Notes: generated by a model from the sequence alone, not told the origin. A stretch of DNA of 64,000 bases from Corynebacterium comes (GCF_009734405.1 NZ_CP046453.1:2232001-2296000); one strand, 5' to 3'. Positions 35,860 through 45,025 are shown, counted from the stretch's first letter. Made by a program: numbers and translations.

Positions 35860-37823
35860 CCGAGGAACCACTGAGTCACCCGACCCGGGAGCTTCTCGAC
35901 GCCGCCGTCACCGCCCTCGGCGGTTCCCGTCGCGACGGGCAGATCGCCATGGCGGAGGCCGTCACCCGCGCGCTGGAGACAGAACGTCATCTCGCGGTAC
36001 AGGCTGGCACGGGCACGGGCAAGTCCCTCGCGTACCTGGTGCCCGCCATCCGGCACGCCCAGGCCACCGGGTCCACGGTGATCGTGTCCACCGCGACCAT
36101 CGCCCTGCAGCGCCAGCTCGTCGACCGCGACCTGCCCCGGTTGGCGGATGCTCTGGAGACCGTCATGGAACGGCGCCCCACCTTCGCCATCATGAAGGGC
36201 CGGTCCAACTACGTGTGTCTCAACCGGATCGGCGCCGCGGAGGATCCGGAGGACGCGCTTCTCGACGAAGCGGAAGTCTCGTGGCTCGGCCGCCACGTCG
36301 CCCGGGTCCATGAATGGGCACAGGAGACGGATACGGGCGACCGCGACGACCTGGAGCCGGGTGTGCCGGATCTGGCGTGGAGGCAGGTGTCGGTCACCGC
36401 AAACGAGTGCCTGGGTGCGACCCGCTGCCCGCACGGCGCGGAGTGCTTCGCTGAGCTGGCGAAACGCAAGGCACAGGACGTCGACGTGGTGGTGACCAAC
36501 CACGCGCTGCTGGCCATCGACGCGCTCGCGGACATCGACGTCCTGCCCGAGCATGACGTGGTCATCATCGACGAGGCCCACGAGCTGGACGGCCGGATCA
36601 CCTCCGTGGCCACCAACGAACTCTCCCGCACCGCCCTCACCCTGGCGGCCAAGCGCGCCGGGAAGCTCGGCGCCGACGGGACCGACGACAGGCTGGTGGA
36701 GCTCACGGACGACTGGCAGGCCGCTGCGGCGCTGCTTCCCGACGGCCGCTGGACAGACCTCGACGAGATCGCCCGCGGCCCCCTGGCCGGTCTGCGCGAC
36801 GGGCTGTGGTCCCTGCGTGAAGCCGTCGGCCGCCCCCCGGAGGGCGAGGCTGCCAGCGACCCGGAGAAGGCCGCGGAGAGGCAGAACCTGGCGAACCACC
36901 TGCAGGAACTGCACGATGCCATCGTCCGCATCCTCACCGTCTTCGACGAGTCCGACCCGGCCGCCCAACGCGATGTGGTGTGGCTGGAACGCGATGACCG
37001 CCGTGGGGACGTCCTCACCGTCGCGCCCCTGTCCGTCGCCGGCCTGCTGCATGACCGGCTCTTCGGGGAGCAGACCGTCGTGCTCACCTCCGCCACCCTG
37101 ACCCTCGGCGGACGTTTCGACGCCATGGCCGCCGCCTGGGGCCTGCCGAAGGGAACGTGGGACAGCCTGGACGCCGGTACGCCTTTCGATCCGCGGAAAT
37201 CGGGCATTCTCTACACCGCCCGTCACCTGCCGGATCCGGGCCGTGACGGCCTGCCGGATGAGACGCTCGATGAGATCCACGACCTCATCATGGCCGCCGG
37301 GGGCCGCACCCTGGGGTTGTTCTCCTCCCGGCGCGCAGCTGAACAGGCCGCCGAGGCCATGAGGTCCCGGCTGCCCTTCGACGTCTTCTGCCAGGGCGAG
37401 GACACCACCGGCGCACTGGTGGACAGGTTCGCCAAGAATGAGAACGCCTGTCTCTTCGGCACCCTGACCCTGTGGCAGGGCGTCGACGTCCCCGGGCCCG
37501 CCTGTTCCCTGGTCCTGATCGACCGCATTCCCTTCCCGCGGCCCGACGACCCCCTGCTCCAGGCCCGGAAGGAGGCCGCCACCGCAGAGGGCCGCAACGG
37601 CTTCATGGAGGTGGCCGCCAGCCATGCGGCACTGCTCATGGCACAGGGTGCGGGGCGTCTGCTGCGCTCCGTCTCCGACCGCGGCGTGGTCGCCGTCCTG
37701 GATAACCGCCTGGTGACCAAACGCTACGGGTCGTTCCTCCGCGCCTCCATGCCGCCCTTCTGGGAGACCACGGATCCGAAGGTGGTGCGCGGGGCCCTGG
37801 AACGCCTGGTCAGGAAGTCCTGA
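35856..37823 (+). CDS. dinG: DinG-family ATP-dependent Fe-S DNA helicase
   Basis: Superfamily 2, XPD/DinG type 5'-3' helicase, 655 residues. Walker A AGTGTGKS (about residues 50-57), Walker B DEAH at VVIIDEAHELDG, and four cysteines for an iron-sulfur cluster (about 121, 185, 191, 197). The C-terminal motif VI region is QGAGRLLRSVSDRG. The GTG overlaps the pncB stop (GTGA), so the two genes are coupled, as is common in actinobacteria. Confidence 0.92.
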   Translation: MTEEPLSHPTRELLDAAVTALGGSRRDGQIAMAEAVTRALETERHLAVQAGTGTGKSLAYLVPAIRHAQATGSTVIVSTATIALQRQLVDRDLPRLADALETVMERRPTFAIMKGRSNYVCLNRIGAAEDPEDALLDEAEVSWLGRHVARVHEWAQETDTGDRDDLEPGVPDLAWRQVSVTANECLGATRCPHGAECFAELAKRKAQDVDVVVTNHALLAIDALADIDVLPEHDVVIIDEAHELDGRITSVATNELSRTALTLAAKRAGKLGADGTDDRLVELTDDWQAAAALLPDGRWTDLDEIARGPLAGLRDGLWSLREAVGRPPEGEAASDPEKAAERQNLANHLQELHDAIVRILTVFDESDPAAQRDVVWLERDDRRGDVLTVAPLSVAGLLHDRLFGEQTVVLTSATLTLGGRFDAMAAAWGLPKGTWDSLDAGTPFDPRKSGILYTARHLPDPGRDGLPDETLDEIHDLIMAAGGRTLGLFSSRRAAEQAAEAMRSRLPFDVFCQGEDTTGALVDRFAKNENACLFGTLTLWQGVDVPGPACSLVLIDRIPFPRPDDPLLQARKEAATAEGRNGFMEVAASHAALLMAQGAGRLLRSVSDRGVVAVLDNRLVTKRYGSFLRASMPPFWETTDPKVVRGALERLVRKS

Positions 37824-37833
37824 GCCATCGTCC

Positions 37834-37839
37834 CTATCA
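37834..37839 (+). promoter_or_regulatory. -10 hexamer of the FNR-like gene
   Basis: TATCAT, 8 bases before the ATG at 37848. Confidence 0.45.
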
Positions 37840-37847
37840 TGGGACCC

Positions 37848-38576
37848 ATGTCCACCAACCCGGTCCGGCAGACCTGTTCCCACCCCCACCACTGCTCCGA
37901 GGACGTTCGGCTGCGCGTCATGGCGCGTTCCCCGCTCACCCGGGATCTGAGCCCGGAGCAGCGCCGGGAGCTGGACACCCATCTGCGCGCGCTGTCCTGG
38001 GCGGAAGGCGATCCGCTCATGCTGGCGGGCGACACCCCCGGCGGCGTCCACCTGATCATGTCGGGCCGGGTGCGCGTCACCCGCGACACCATCGAGGGCG
38101 ATGAGATCACCGTCGACATCGCAGCCCCGGGGGATGTCCTGGGCCCACTCGACACCGTCCCTGTTCCCGTCGTGGACTCGGCGTGGGCGATGGAAACCAC
38201 CTGCGCCCTTTTCCTGCGGGCGGAGACACTGGGTCAGGTCGTGTCGGAGTTCCCCCCGTTGGCGATGGCCCTGCTGCGGCTGCAGCAGGAGCGGCTGGCC
38301 GCGGGCAGGGACCGTGAGGTCGCGCAGACCACCCGCACCGTGGAGCAGCGGGTCGCGGGAGTGCTGCTGCAGCTGGCCACCCGCCTCGGGCAGGTCCGCC
38401 CCGACGGGTCGGTGCTCCTCCAGGTGCGGCTGCGTCGCGACGATATCGCCGGCATGGCCTCCACCACCGTCGAATCCGCCTCCCGGGCAATGGCGAAGAT
38501 GAAGCGGAACGGGCTAATCGATTCCGGCCGTGAGTGGGTCGTGCTTCTCGACGCCGCCGGTCTCGCCGATCTTTGA
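37848..38576 (+). CDS. Crp/FNR-family regulator, FNR-like with N-terminal cysteines
   Basis: 242 residues: cyclic-nucleotide-binding fold, then a winged helix. Cys10 and Cys16 (TCSHPHHC) and Cys119 resemble the cluster ligands of FNR, but one of the four FNR cysteines is missing. The recognition helix STTVESASRAM carries Glu-x-x-Ser-Arg, the FNR pattern for TTGAT half-sites. Such a site, TTGATCCAGATCAA, overlaps this gene's own stop codon and precedes the metal-binding gene. It is probably an oxygen, redox or metal-responsive activator. Confidence 0.85.
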   Translation: MSTNPVRQTCSHPHHCSEDVRLRVMARSPLTRDLSPEQRRELDTHLRALSWAEGDPLMLAGDTPGGVHLIMSGRVRVTRDTIEGDEITVDIAAPGDVLGPLDTVPVPVVDSAWAMETTCALFLRAETLGQVVSEFPPLAMALLRLQQERLAAGRDREVAQTTRTVEQRVAGVLLQLATRLGQVRPDGSVLLQVRLRRDDIAGMASTTVESASRAMAKMKRNGLIDSGREWVVLLDAAGLADL

Positions 38577-38586
38577 TCCAGATCAA
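38573..38586. promoter_or_regulatory. FNR-type operator TTGAT-N4-ATCAA
   Basis: Perfect TTGATCCAGATCAA. Its centre (38579.5) is about 41.5 bp upstream of the start expected from the TAGGCT hexamer at 38609-38614, the classical position for an FNR/CRP class II activator site. It overlaps the regulator's TGA stop (38574-38576). Confidence 0.8.
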
Positions 38587-38608
38587 GGAACTGCGGCGCC
38601 GATGTCCT

Positions 38609-38614
38609 TAGGCT
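38609..38614 (+). promoter_or_regulatory. -10 hexamer of the HMA-protein gene
   Basis: TAGGCT; predicted start near 38621, giving a leader of about 20 bases with the AAAGGA ribosome site. No -35 hexamer is visible, consistent with activator dependence. Confidence 0.55.
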
Positions 38615-38639
38615 CAGGGGTGAACCAAGAAAGGACACA

Positions 38640-38873
38640 GTGATCACCATGGCCACCAGGACCACCACCCTCCGTTCCGAGGAATTCTCCTGCCCCTCCT
38701 GCGTCAGCAAGATCGAGACGAAACTGAAGGGTCTCGACGGGGTCGACAATGCGGAGGTGAAGTTCTCCTCCGGCCGGATCATCGTGGACCACGACCCGGC
38801 GGTCGCCTCCGTCCGCCAGCTGGTGGATGCGGTCGCGGCCGTCGGTTACACGGCCAAACCCTCCGCCTACTAG
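38640..38873 (+). CDS. Heavy-metal-associated (HMA/CopZ-like) domain protein
   Basis: 77 residues, one HMA domain with the Cys-x2-Cys metal site in EFSCPSCVSKIE and the ferredoxin-like fold pattern. Probably a cytoplasmic metal chaperone, copper-type by resemblance. GTG start 4 bases after AAAGGA; ATG 38649 is possible. Its TAG stop uses TA from the target site and the first G of IS copy 2. No metal-transporting ATPase follows, although such genes often do in related loci. Confidence 0.85.
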   Translation: MITMATRTTTLRSEEFSCPSCVSKIETKLKGLDGVDNAEVKFSSGRIIVDHDPAVASVRQLVDAVAAVGYTAKPSAY

Positions 38874-39846
38874 GGCGTGTCTCCTAAATAGGTTGGTCGG
38901 TGGGGCGATACTGGATCGGTGAGTGACACCAAAAGTCGGTTTCGCGTCCTGACCGACCACCAGTGGGAGACGGTTGAGCGCCTTCTGCCCAGCAGTGATG
39001 GGCAGCGGGGTCGTCCCTTTCACAACAGTCGGCTGGTCGTTGAGGGCATCATCTACCGCTACCGCACCGGAATCCCGTGGCGGGACCTGCCCCGCGATGA
39101 ATACGGCCCCTGGCAGACCGTCTGGAAACGGCACCGCCGCTACTGCGCCGACGGCACGTGGGATGCCGTCCTGACCTACCTGCTGACGGTGGCCGATGCG
39201 GAAGGAAAGATCGACTGGAACGTCTCCGTCGACGCCTCGATCGCGCGTGCCCACCAGCACGCGACGAACACGACCCGGCCCGAGCAGGACACAGGGGGCT
39301 CGATCGAATCACAAGAATCTGCCGCTGGCGTTGACTGAACCAGCAGGTCACGGAATTGGCCGGTCGCGCGGTGGGCTGTCGAGCAAGATTCACGCCGGCG
39401 TCGACGGACACGGCCGTCCCCTGTCTGTGGTGGTCACCGGCGGGCAGCGCAACGACGGTGCGATGCTTCAGGCTGTGCTCGACGACATCCACGTCCCGCG
39501 CATGGGTCCCGGGCGGGCGCGGTCGCGTCCGGATGCGGTCCTGGCTGACCGTGGCTACGCGACGACGGTGATTCGGCGTGACCTGCGTAAGCGGGGGATC
39601 GTGGCGGTCATTCCTGAAAAGCGTGACAGTATCGCGGCCCGTAAACGTAGAGGCAGCAAAGGTGGGCGCCCGCCCGCCTTTGACCCTCATGCCTACAAGG
39701 GCCGCAATGTTGTCGAGCGGGCGTTTGCCCTGGCCAAGCAGTGGCGGGGCCTGGCCACCCGCTATGACAAACTCGCCGTGGTTTATCGTGGAGCCGTCGT
39801 GCTCTGTGCTGTGCTCACCTGGCTCAGAGCTTTAGGAGACACGCCC
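38873..39846 (+). mobile_element. IS5-family (IS427-like) insertion sequence, copy 2
   Basis: 974 bp, apparently identical to copy 1 and in the same orientation. The 16-bp terminal repeats are at 38873-38888 and 39831-39846. TA is duplicated at 38871-38872 and 39847-39848 within CTAG. It sits exactly at the stop codons of two convergent genes and preserves both. Confidence 0.92.
38919..39338 (+). CDS. IS5-family transposase, first frame (orfA), copy 2
   Basis: 139 residues, the same sequence as the copy 1 orfA: N-terminal domain and first catalytic Asp (VSVDASIARAHQH). Continues in the +1 frame as orfB. Confidence 0.88.
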   Translation: MSDTKSRFRVLTDHQWETVERLLPSSDGQRGRPFHNSRLVVEGIIYRYRTGIPWRDLPRDEYGPWQTVWKRHRRYCADGTWDAVLTYLLTVADAEGKIDWNVSVDASIARAHQHATNTTRPEQDTGGSIESQESAAGVD

Positions 39847-39849
39847 TAG
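39196..39849 (+). CDS. IS5-family transposase, second frame (orfB), copy 2
   Basis: Same sequence as copy 1 orfB, with the remaining Asp (VLADRGYAT) and Glu (NVVERAFALAKQW) of the DDE site. Probably reached by frameshifting at the G-run in the orfA/orfB overlap. Its last codons use the right end of the element and the CTAG target. Confidence 0.85.
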   Translation: MRKERSTGTSPSTPRSRVPTSTRRTRPGPSRTQGARSNHKNLPLALTEPAGHGIGRSRGGLSSKIHAGVDGHGRPLSVVVTGGQRNDGAMLQAVLDDIHVPRMGPGRARSRPDAVLADRGYATTVIRRDLRKRGIVAVIPEKRDSIAARKRRGSKGGRPPAFDPHAYKGRNVVERAFALAKQWRGLATRYDKLAVVYRGAVVLCAVLTWLRALGDTP

Positions 39850-40589
39850 TCGGCGAAGGCCAGCACCGTCAGCGCATCGGGGGCAACCTCGGTGAAGCCT
39901 GCATCGCGGACCGTCACCACGCCCGACCGGCCGGCGTGCTCTTCGAAGACGGAATGATCGACCTCCCGCACATTGAGCACGAATCCCCTCGCCGCCCAGC
40001 CCCGGACCCATTCCAGGTCCCGGCGGGCGGCGAGCAGCATGCTGGCATGGCCCACCTGGGCGGCCGCTTTACCTGTGCTCATGTGCAGACTGCGGTCGAT
40101 GAGGATCGTCGGCACCTGCGGGTCGATGGCCCCGGGCTCGTCCTGCGGCAGTTCCGTCCCCTGGATCTGCAGCTTCCGCACCACGGGCGGGGTGTCCACC
40201 ACCGCTGAGGGAACGAAGGCACGGGCCTGGGCACCGGCGACGTCGACGGTCACCCCGGGTACGGCCTGCACGTCCGCCCAGGCCTTGTTGCGTGCCCGAC
40301 GGGCGACCTTGCGGATGAGGTGGTCGTACCAGCCCTCCAGGCCGCCCCGCCAGGACGGGTCGGTGGACACCCGCTCGTCCAGGCATACGGCGACGACCGC
40401 CCGGGCCGCGGCCGCCAGGAGATAGGTGCGGCGCGGCGGATCAGCCTTCGGGACGTGAAGGGCGATCTGCATGGCCTGCACCGTCTCCGGGCGGTCGGGG
40501 TCCTCGGAGCGGTCGTGTCGGTTGTCGCTCACCCGGGTACGCAGGAGGTCGTGTGCCAGAGCGAGCGGATCAGTGTCGCCGAGGGTCAC
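39846..40589 (-). CDS. PTH2-type peptidyl-tRNA hydrolase domain protein
   Basis: 247 residues. The C-terminal half contains the PTH2/Bit1 motif MSTGKAAAQVGHASMLLAAR, suggesting release of peptidyl-tRNA; the N-terminal half is helical and not recognised. The GTG overlaps the serB stop (GTGA), so the two are coupled. Its TAG stop is completed by the last C of IS copy 2, so the gene appears intact. Confidence 0.75.
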   Translation of the reverse strand: MTLGDTDPLALAHDLLRTRVSDNRHDRSEDPDRPETVQAMQIALHVPKADPPRRTYLLAAAARAVVAVCLDERVSTDPSWRGGLEGWYDHLIRKVARRARNKAWADVQAVPGVTVDVAGAQARAFVPSAVVDTPPVVRKLQIQGTELPQDEPGAIDPQVPTILIDRSLHMSTGKAAAQVGHASMLLAARRDLEWVRGWAARGFVLNVREVDHSVFEEHAGRSGVVTVRDAGFTEVAPDALTVLAFAD

Positions 40590-41911
40590 TCGGCCGAGTA
40601 CTCGGCGCCGACGAACTCGAGCGGGACACGATGGTAGGTGCCGTCCTCCAGGTCAGACTCGTCGATCTCATCACGGGGGATGCCCAGGATGTGCAGCACC
40701 GCGTCGAGGAAGGGGTAGTTGACGGAGGTGTCGGCGATCTCGCGCAACGCCGGTTTCGCGTTGAACGCGATGCCGAGACCCGCCGCGGAGAGCATGTCGA
40801 TGTCATTGGCGCCGTCGCCGACCGCCACAGTCTGGTACATCTGCAGGCCGGAGTCCTCCGCGAACTCACGCAGCAGGGCGGCCTTCTTGGCGCGGTCGAC
40901 GACCTCGCCGGTGACGCGACCGGTGAGCTTGCCGTCGACGATCTCCAGAGTGTTCGCGCGGACGTAGTCCAGTTCGAGTTCCTCGGCGAGGTCCTCCAGC
41001 ACCTGGATGAAGCCACCGGACACGACCGCGGTGCGGTAACCCATCTTCTTCAGGGTGCGGATGGTGGTGCGGGCGCCCGGGGAGAGCACCAGGTCATCAG
41101 CGACGGCGTCGATGACGGATGCGTCCAGCCCCTTGAGGGTGGCCACGCGCTCGCGCAGGGATTCCTCGAAATCGATCTCACCGCGCATGGCACGCTCGGT
41201 GACCTCGGCGACCTCAGCCTCCTTACCGGCATGGGCCGCCAGCATCTCGATGACCTCGCCGGTGATCAGGGTGGAGTCGCAGTCGAACATGACCAGCCGC
41301 TTGGAACGGCGCAGCAGGCCGGCACGCTCGATGGCGATGTCCACACCCAGTTCATGGGTGAGCTCGGCCAGAGCCTTGCGCAGGGAGTTCCCCCCACCCG
41401 GCTCGGGGTTGGCGACCGTGATCATGATCTCCAGACCGGTGATCGGGTAGTCGGCGATGCCCCGGATGCGGTCGATGTTGGCGCCGTAATTGGCCAGGGT
41501 CTGACCGATGGCGGAGACGTCGGCGGCCGTGACGGGATTGCCCAGCACCACGGCGACGTGGGTGGAACGGGGTGAGGAGTGCTGCTCGTGGGAGTGCATC
41601 TCCAGGGTCACACGTTGGCCGTGTCCCCGGAGCGTCTCCACCAGTCCCTCCCGGAGGCGCTCCTCACGGGTGGGGTCCATGCCGACGAATGCTGCGAGGG
41701 AGAGGTGCCCACGGAACTGGGACTGCTCGACGTCGAGAAGCTGCACGTTGTGTGCCGAGAGGACCCGGAAGAACGCAGCGGTCACGCCGGGCCGGTCATG
41801 ACCGGTGAGGGTGATGACAGCGGACTCCAGTCCGGGCTGCAGGGCCACCTGCAGGCCTTCCGGGCTGTCGGGAACGAAGGAGGATACATCAAGGTCTGCC
41901 ACGGGGATCAT
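40586..41911 (-). CDS. serB: Phosphoserine phosphatase with two ACT domains
   Basis: Last step of L-serine synthesis. 441 residues: an N-terminal pair of ACT-like domains (VITLTGHDRPGVTAAFFRVL; THVAVVLGNPVTAADVSAIG), then the HAD phosphatase with catalytic MFDCDSTLITGEVIEML, the VSGGF motif and GDGANDIDML. The ACT domains suggest feedback by serine. It lies next to ctaD on the same strand. Confidence 0.95.
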   Translation of the reverse strand: MIPVADLDVSSFVPDSPEGLQVALQPGLESAVITLTGHDRPGVTAAFFRVLSAHNVQLLDVEQSQFRGHLSLAAFVGMDPTREERLREGLVETLRGHGQRVTLEMHSHEQHSSPRSTHVAVVLGNPVTAADVSAIGQTLANYGANIDRIRGIADYPITGLEIMITVANPEPGGGNSLRKALAELTHELGVDIAIERAGLLRRSKRLVMFDCDSTLITGEVIEMLAAHAGKEAEVAEVTERAMRGEIDFEESLRERVATLKGLDASVIDAVADDLVLSPGARTTIRTLKKMGYRTAVVSGGFIQVLEDLAEELELDYVRANTLEIVDGKLTGRVTGEVVDRAKKAALLREFAEDSGLQMYQTVAVGDGANDIDMLSAAGLGIAFNAKPALREIADTSVNYPFLDAVLHILGIPRDEIDESDLEDGTYHRVPLEFVGAEYSAE

Positions 41912-41942
41912 TCTTTCATGGGGTCGTGTCGGACAGGCCGCA

Positions 41943-41970
41943 ACCCCCGGCAGAGGTTTCTGCCGGGGGT
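41943..41970 (-). terminator. Hairpin between ctaD and serB
   Basis: 11-bp stem (41943-41953 with 41960-41970) and 6-base loop in the 92-base gap after the ctaD stop. No T-run. Confidence 0.6.
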
Positions 41971-42003
41971 CGTGGTCAGTCGGAGGGGACTATGTCGTGG
42001 CCT

Positions 42004-43746
42004 TTATCGAACTTCGGCCGGGGACGGAGTCTGGGTGATCTCCGCGCGCTCATCGCTGGAGGTGACGTGCGCCTCGCGACGCATGCGCTCAACCATGTGC
42101 GGGTAGTGCAGCTCGAACGCCGGACGCTCGGAGCGTATACGCGGCAGGGAAACGAAGTTGTGGCGCGGCGGCGGGCAGGAGGTGGCCCACTCGAGCGAGT
42201 TGCCGTAACCCCACGGGTCATCAACGGTGACGACCTCGCCGTAACGCCAGGACTTGAAGACGTTCCAGACGAACGGGATGACCGAGGCGCCGAGCACGAA
42301 GGAGAAGACGGTGGAGATCTGGTTGAACAGGGTGAAACCGTCAGAGTCCAGGTAGTCGGCGTAACGGCGCGGCATACCCATGTTGCCCACCCAGTGCTGG
42401 ATGAGGAAGGTGCCGTGGAAGCCGACGAAGGTCAGCCAGAAGTGGATCTTGCCCAACCGCTCGTCGAGCATGCGCCCGGTCATCTTCGGGAACCAGAAGT
42501 AGACGCCGGCGAAAGAGGCGAACACGACGGTACCGAACAGGGTGTAGTGGAAGTGGGCGATCAGGAAGTAGCTGTCGGCCAGGTGGAAGTCCAGCGGCGG
42601 GGCGGCCAGCATAATGCCGGTCAGACCACCGAAGAGGAAGGTCGCCATGAAGCCGACCGCGAAGATCATCGGGGTCTCCCAGGTGATGTGTCCCTTCCAC
42701 ATGGTGCCCACCCAGTTGAAGAACTTGACGCCGGTCGGGACCGAGATCAGGAAGGTCATGAAGGAGAAGAACGGCAGCAGGACGGCACCGGTGACGAACA
42801 TGTGGTGTGCCCACACGGCCATGGACAGGGCGCCGATGGCCAGGGTCGCGAAGACCAGGCCGATGTAGCCGAACATCGGCTTACGCGAGAAGACCGGGAG
42901 GACCTCGGAGATGACGCCGAAGAACGGCAGGGCGAGGACGTAGACCTCAGGGTGGCCGAAGAACCAGAAGAGGTGCTGCCACAGGATGGCGCCACCGTTG
43001 CCGGTGTCGTAGATGTGGCCGCCCAGCTTGCGGTCATACAGGACACCGAGGGCGGCGGCCAGCAGCAGCGGGAAGATCATCAGGGCCAGGACGGAGGTGA
43101 CGAAGATGTTCCAGGTGAAGATCGGGAGGCGGAACATGGTCATGCCCGGCGCACGCATCGTGAGGATGGTGGTGAGCATGTTGATTGCGGAGGCGACGGT
43201 ACCGACACCGGTCGCACCGACACCGATGATCCACAGGTCAGCGCCGACGCCCGGGGTGTGGACGGCGTCCGAGAGCGGGGAGTACATGGTCCAACCGAAG
43301 TCGGCTGCACCGCCCGGGGTGAGGAAGCCGGCCAGCATGGCGACGCCACCGACGGTGGTGATCCAGAAGCCGAAGGCGTTCAGACGGGGGAAAGCCACGT
43401 CCGGGGCGCCGATCTGCAGCGGCAGGACGTAGTTGGCGAAGCCCCAGACGATCGGCGTACCGAACAGCAGCAGCATGACGGTGCCGTGCATGGTGAAGAG
43501 CTGGTTGAACTGCTCGTTCGACAGGAACTGCAGACCCGGGGTGAAGAGCTCCGCACGGATCAGCAGGGCCATCAGGCCGCCGAGGAAGAAGAAGCTGAAG
43601 CACATGATGATGTACATGATGCCCAGCTGCTTGTGGTCGGTAGTGATCAGCATGTCCCAGGCACGGGAGCCCTTGCGGGCCGTACCTGTCGGCTGAGGAC
43701 GGGTCGGCTCGACGTAGTCGTCAAGCCTTGGCGCCACTGCGGTCAT
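42004..43746 (-). CDS. ctaD: Cytochrome c oxidase subunit I (aa3 type)
   Basis: Catalytic subunit of the terminal oxidase, with heme a and a3-CuB sites. 580 residues and 12 transmembrane helices. Visible: [16 protein letters not shown], the Cu/heme ligands in [25 protein letters not shown], and [22 protein letters not shown] precedes the ATG, and TAAGAT at 43808-43813 on the minus strand could be the -10. In C. glutamicum this gene neighbours serB, as here. Confidence 0.96.
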   Translation of the reverse strand: MTAVAPRLDDYVEPTRPQPTGTARKGSRAWDMLITTDHKQLGIMYIIMCFSFFFLGGLMALLIRAELFTPGLQFLSNEQFNQLFTMHGTVMLLLFGTPIVWGFANYVLPLQIGAPDVAFPRLNAFGFWITTVGGVAMLAGFLTPGGAADFGWTMYSPLSDAVHTPGVGADLWIIGVGATGVGTVASAINMLTTILTMRAPGMTMFRLPIFTWNIFVTSVLALMIFPLLLAAALGVLYDRKLGGHIYDTGNGGAILWQHLFWFFGHPEVYVLALPFFGVISEVLPVFSRKPMFGYIGLVFATLAIGALSMAVWAHHMFVTGAVLLPFFSFMTFLISVPTGVKFFNWVGTMWKGHITWETPMIFAVGFMATFLFGGLTGIMLAAPPLDFHLADSYFLIAHFHYTLFGTVVFASFAGVYFWFPKMTGRMLDERLGKIHFWLTFVGFHGTFLIQHWVGNMGMPRRYADYLDSDGFTLFNQISTVFSFVLGASVIPFVWNVFKSWRYGEVVTVDDPWGYGNSLEWATSCPPPRHNFVSLPRIRSERPAFELHYPHMVERMRREAHVTSSDERAEITQTPSPAEVR

Positions 43747-44305
43747 AGTTCCTCCTGACTACGAAACAGCCCGCGGAAAACGGACTGCCAAGCTTTTACT
43801 CCGCCCCATCTTAAAGGGCGCGTAAGCGTATTTCCCAGCCCACCTGGACTGGAGACGATGATCAGTCTAACCCCATCTGCAACGCAAAACACATGGGTGC
43901 GGCGGTTTCCGGACAAATCTCCGCCGATTCCGTGGACCCCTCCCCGGTTTGTGACGGGCCCCACAACCGCGAACTGCAGTATTTGAATTCTTCGGCCCCG
44001 GCCGGAACCCCGCCCCACCCCCGGTAGGTGTCAACCTTTCGATTGAAGGGCCGGCTGAGGTTGCGTCACCCACCGGAAAATTACCGGGGCAGGGACCCCG
44101 AGAAGTCCATGCATCACGGGGTGATCCCTTATATATGCGATATACGGAGACCGGTGATCCCGGCAGTCCCGTCAATCCTGCCCCGCAATCCCGGAAAAGA
44201 GATGTGCCTCCCCTCCCGATAGAGGGGATCCCTTATGTCACATGCCGAATTCCGATTAGAATGACTATTAACGCGCACCTCCCCATCTGAAGGACACTGA
44301 CAGTA
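43747..44305. other. 559-bp non-coding region between ctaD and the GntR gene
   Basis: Holds the ctaD promoter (TAAGAT, minus 43808-43813) and the regulator's promoter (TAGAAT, 44257-44262; GAAGGA ribosome site 44289-44294). A 10-base direct repeat GATCCCTTAT occurs at 44123-44132 and 44227-44236. No coding signal. In C. glutamicum nrdF and ftn lie at this place; neither is seen. Confidence 0.6.
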
Positions 44306-45025
44306 ATGACCGAGTCTCCCCGCACACCGGCTGCCCCCCTGCTGGACAACGTCCTCGATGAACTCGGCAGGGACATCGTGGCAGGCACCCTGCCGGAGGG
44401 GAAGACCTTCACCCTCCAGGACCTCTCCAACCGTTTCGACATCTCCCGCACCGTCGCCCGTGAGGCGATGCGAGCCCTCGAACAGCTCGGACTGGTCTCC
44501 TCCTCCCGCCGCGTCGGAATCACGGTCCGCCCCCGCTCATCCTGGGCGATCTTCGATCAGGCCATCATCGACTGGCGCCTGGCCAACCCGACTGAACGGC
44601 GTCTCCAGCTGCGCGCCCTCAACGAGTTGCGCAGTGGTGTCGAACCTCAGGCCGCCCGTCTCACAGCGGCGGCCGCAACCCCTGAACAACGCGAGGAGCT
44701 GGTCGCGCTCGCCGCGAGGATGCGCGAGCTCGGCGAATCCGGCGAGGGTTCCTCCCAGGAATTCCTCGAGGCCGACGTCCGTTTCCACGCCCTGCTGCTC
44801 GAGGCCTCCGGCAACGAGATGTTCGCCGCCCTCGCCCCCTCCATGCTCAGCGTTCTCCACGGCCGGACCCGCTACGGGCTGCAGCCGGCCGACCCTGCCC
44901 CGGTGGCCCTGGCGGCCCACGAGAACCTCGCCCGTGCCATCTCCGAGGGGAATGAGTCCGGCGCCGAGGAACAGTCCCGGGCCCTGCTCACCGAGGTGTC
45001 GATGATCTTCGTCAGCGACTTCTGA
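44306..45025 (+). CDS. GntR-family regulator, FadR/FCD subgroup (GntR1-like)
   Basis: 239 residues. An N-terminal winged helix (LPEGKTFTLQDLSNRFDISR, TVAREAMRALEQLGLV) and a helical FCD ligand domain with conserved metal/acid residues (DVRFHALLLEASGNEMF). C. glutamicum gluconate regulator GntR1 is encoded between ctaD and nrdE, so position and subgroup suggest an orthologue. If so, it may act on gluconate genes such as the gntK at 5043; this is inference. Confidence 0.82.
   Translation: MTESPRTPAAPLLDNVLDELGRDIVAGTLPEGKTFTLQDLSNRFDISRTVAREAMRALEQLGLVSSSRRVGITVRPRSSWAIFDQAIIDWRLANPTERRLQLRALNELRSGVEPQAARLTAAAATPEQREELVALAARMRELGESGEGSSQEFLEADVRFHALLLEASGNEMFAALAPSMLSVLHGRTRYGLQPADPAPVALAAHENLARAISEGNESGAEEQSRALLTEVSMIFVSDF

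Noticed and set aside
35454..38051. Long minus-strand open frames opposite pncB and dinG
   Set aside because: Shadow frames; the plus-strand genes carry helicase and phosphoribosyltransferase motifs and overlapping start/stop codons.
41926..43758. 610-codon plus-strand open frame opposite ctaD
   Set aside because: Composition is Asp/Gly/Gln/His-rich with no domain; ctaD on the minus strand is unmistakable.
43867..44175. Minus-strand open frame in the ctaD-gntR gap
   Set aside because: No ribosome site, atypical codon use and no recognisable domain; it runs through the promoter region.
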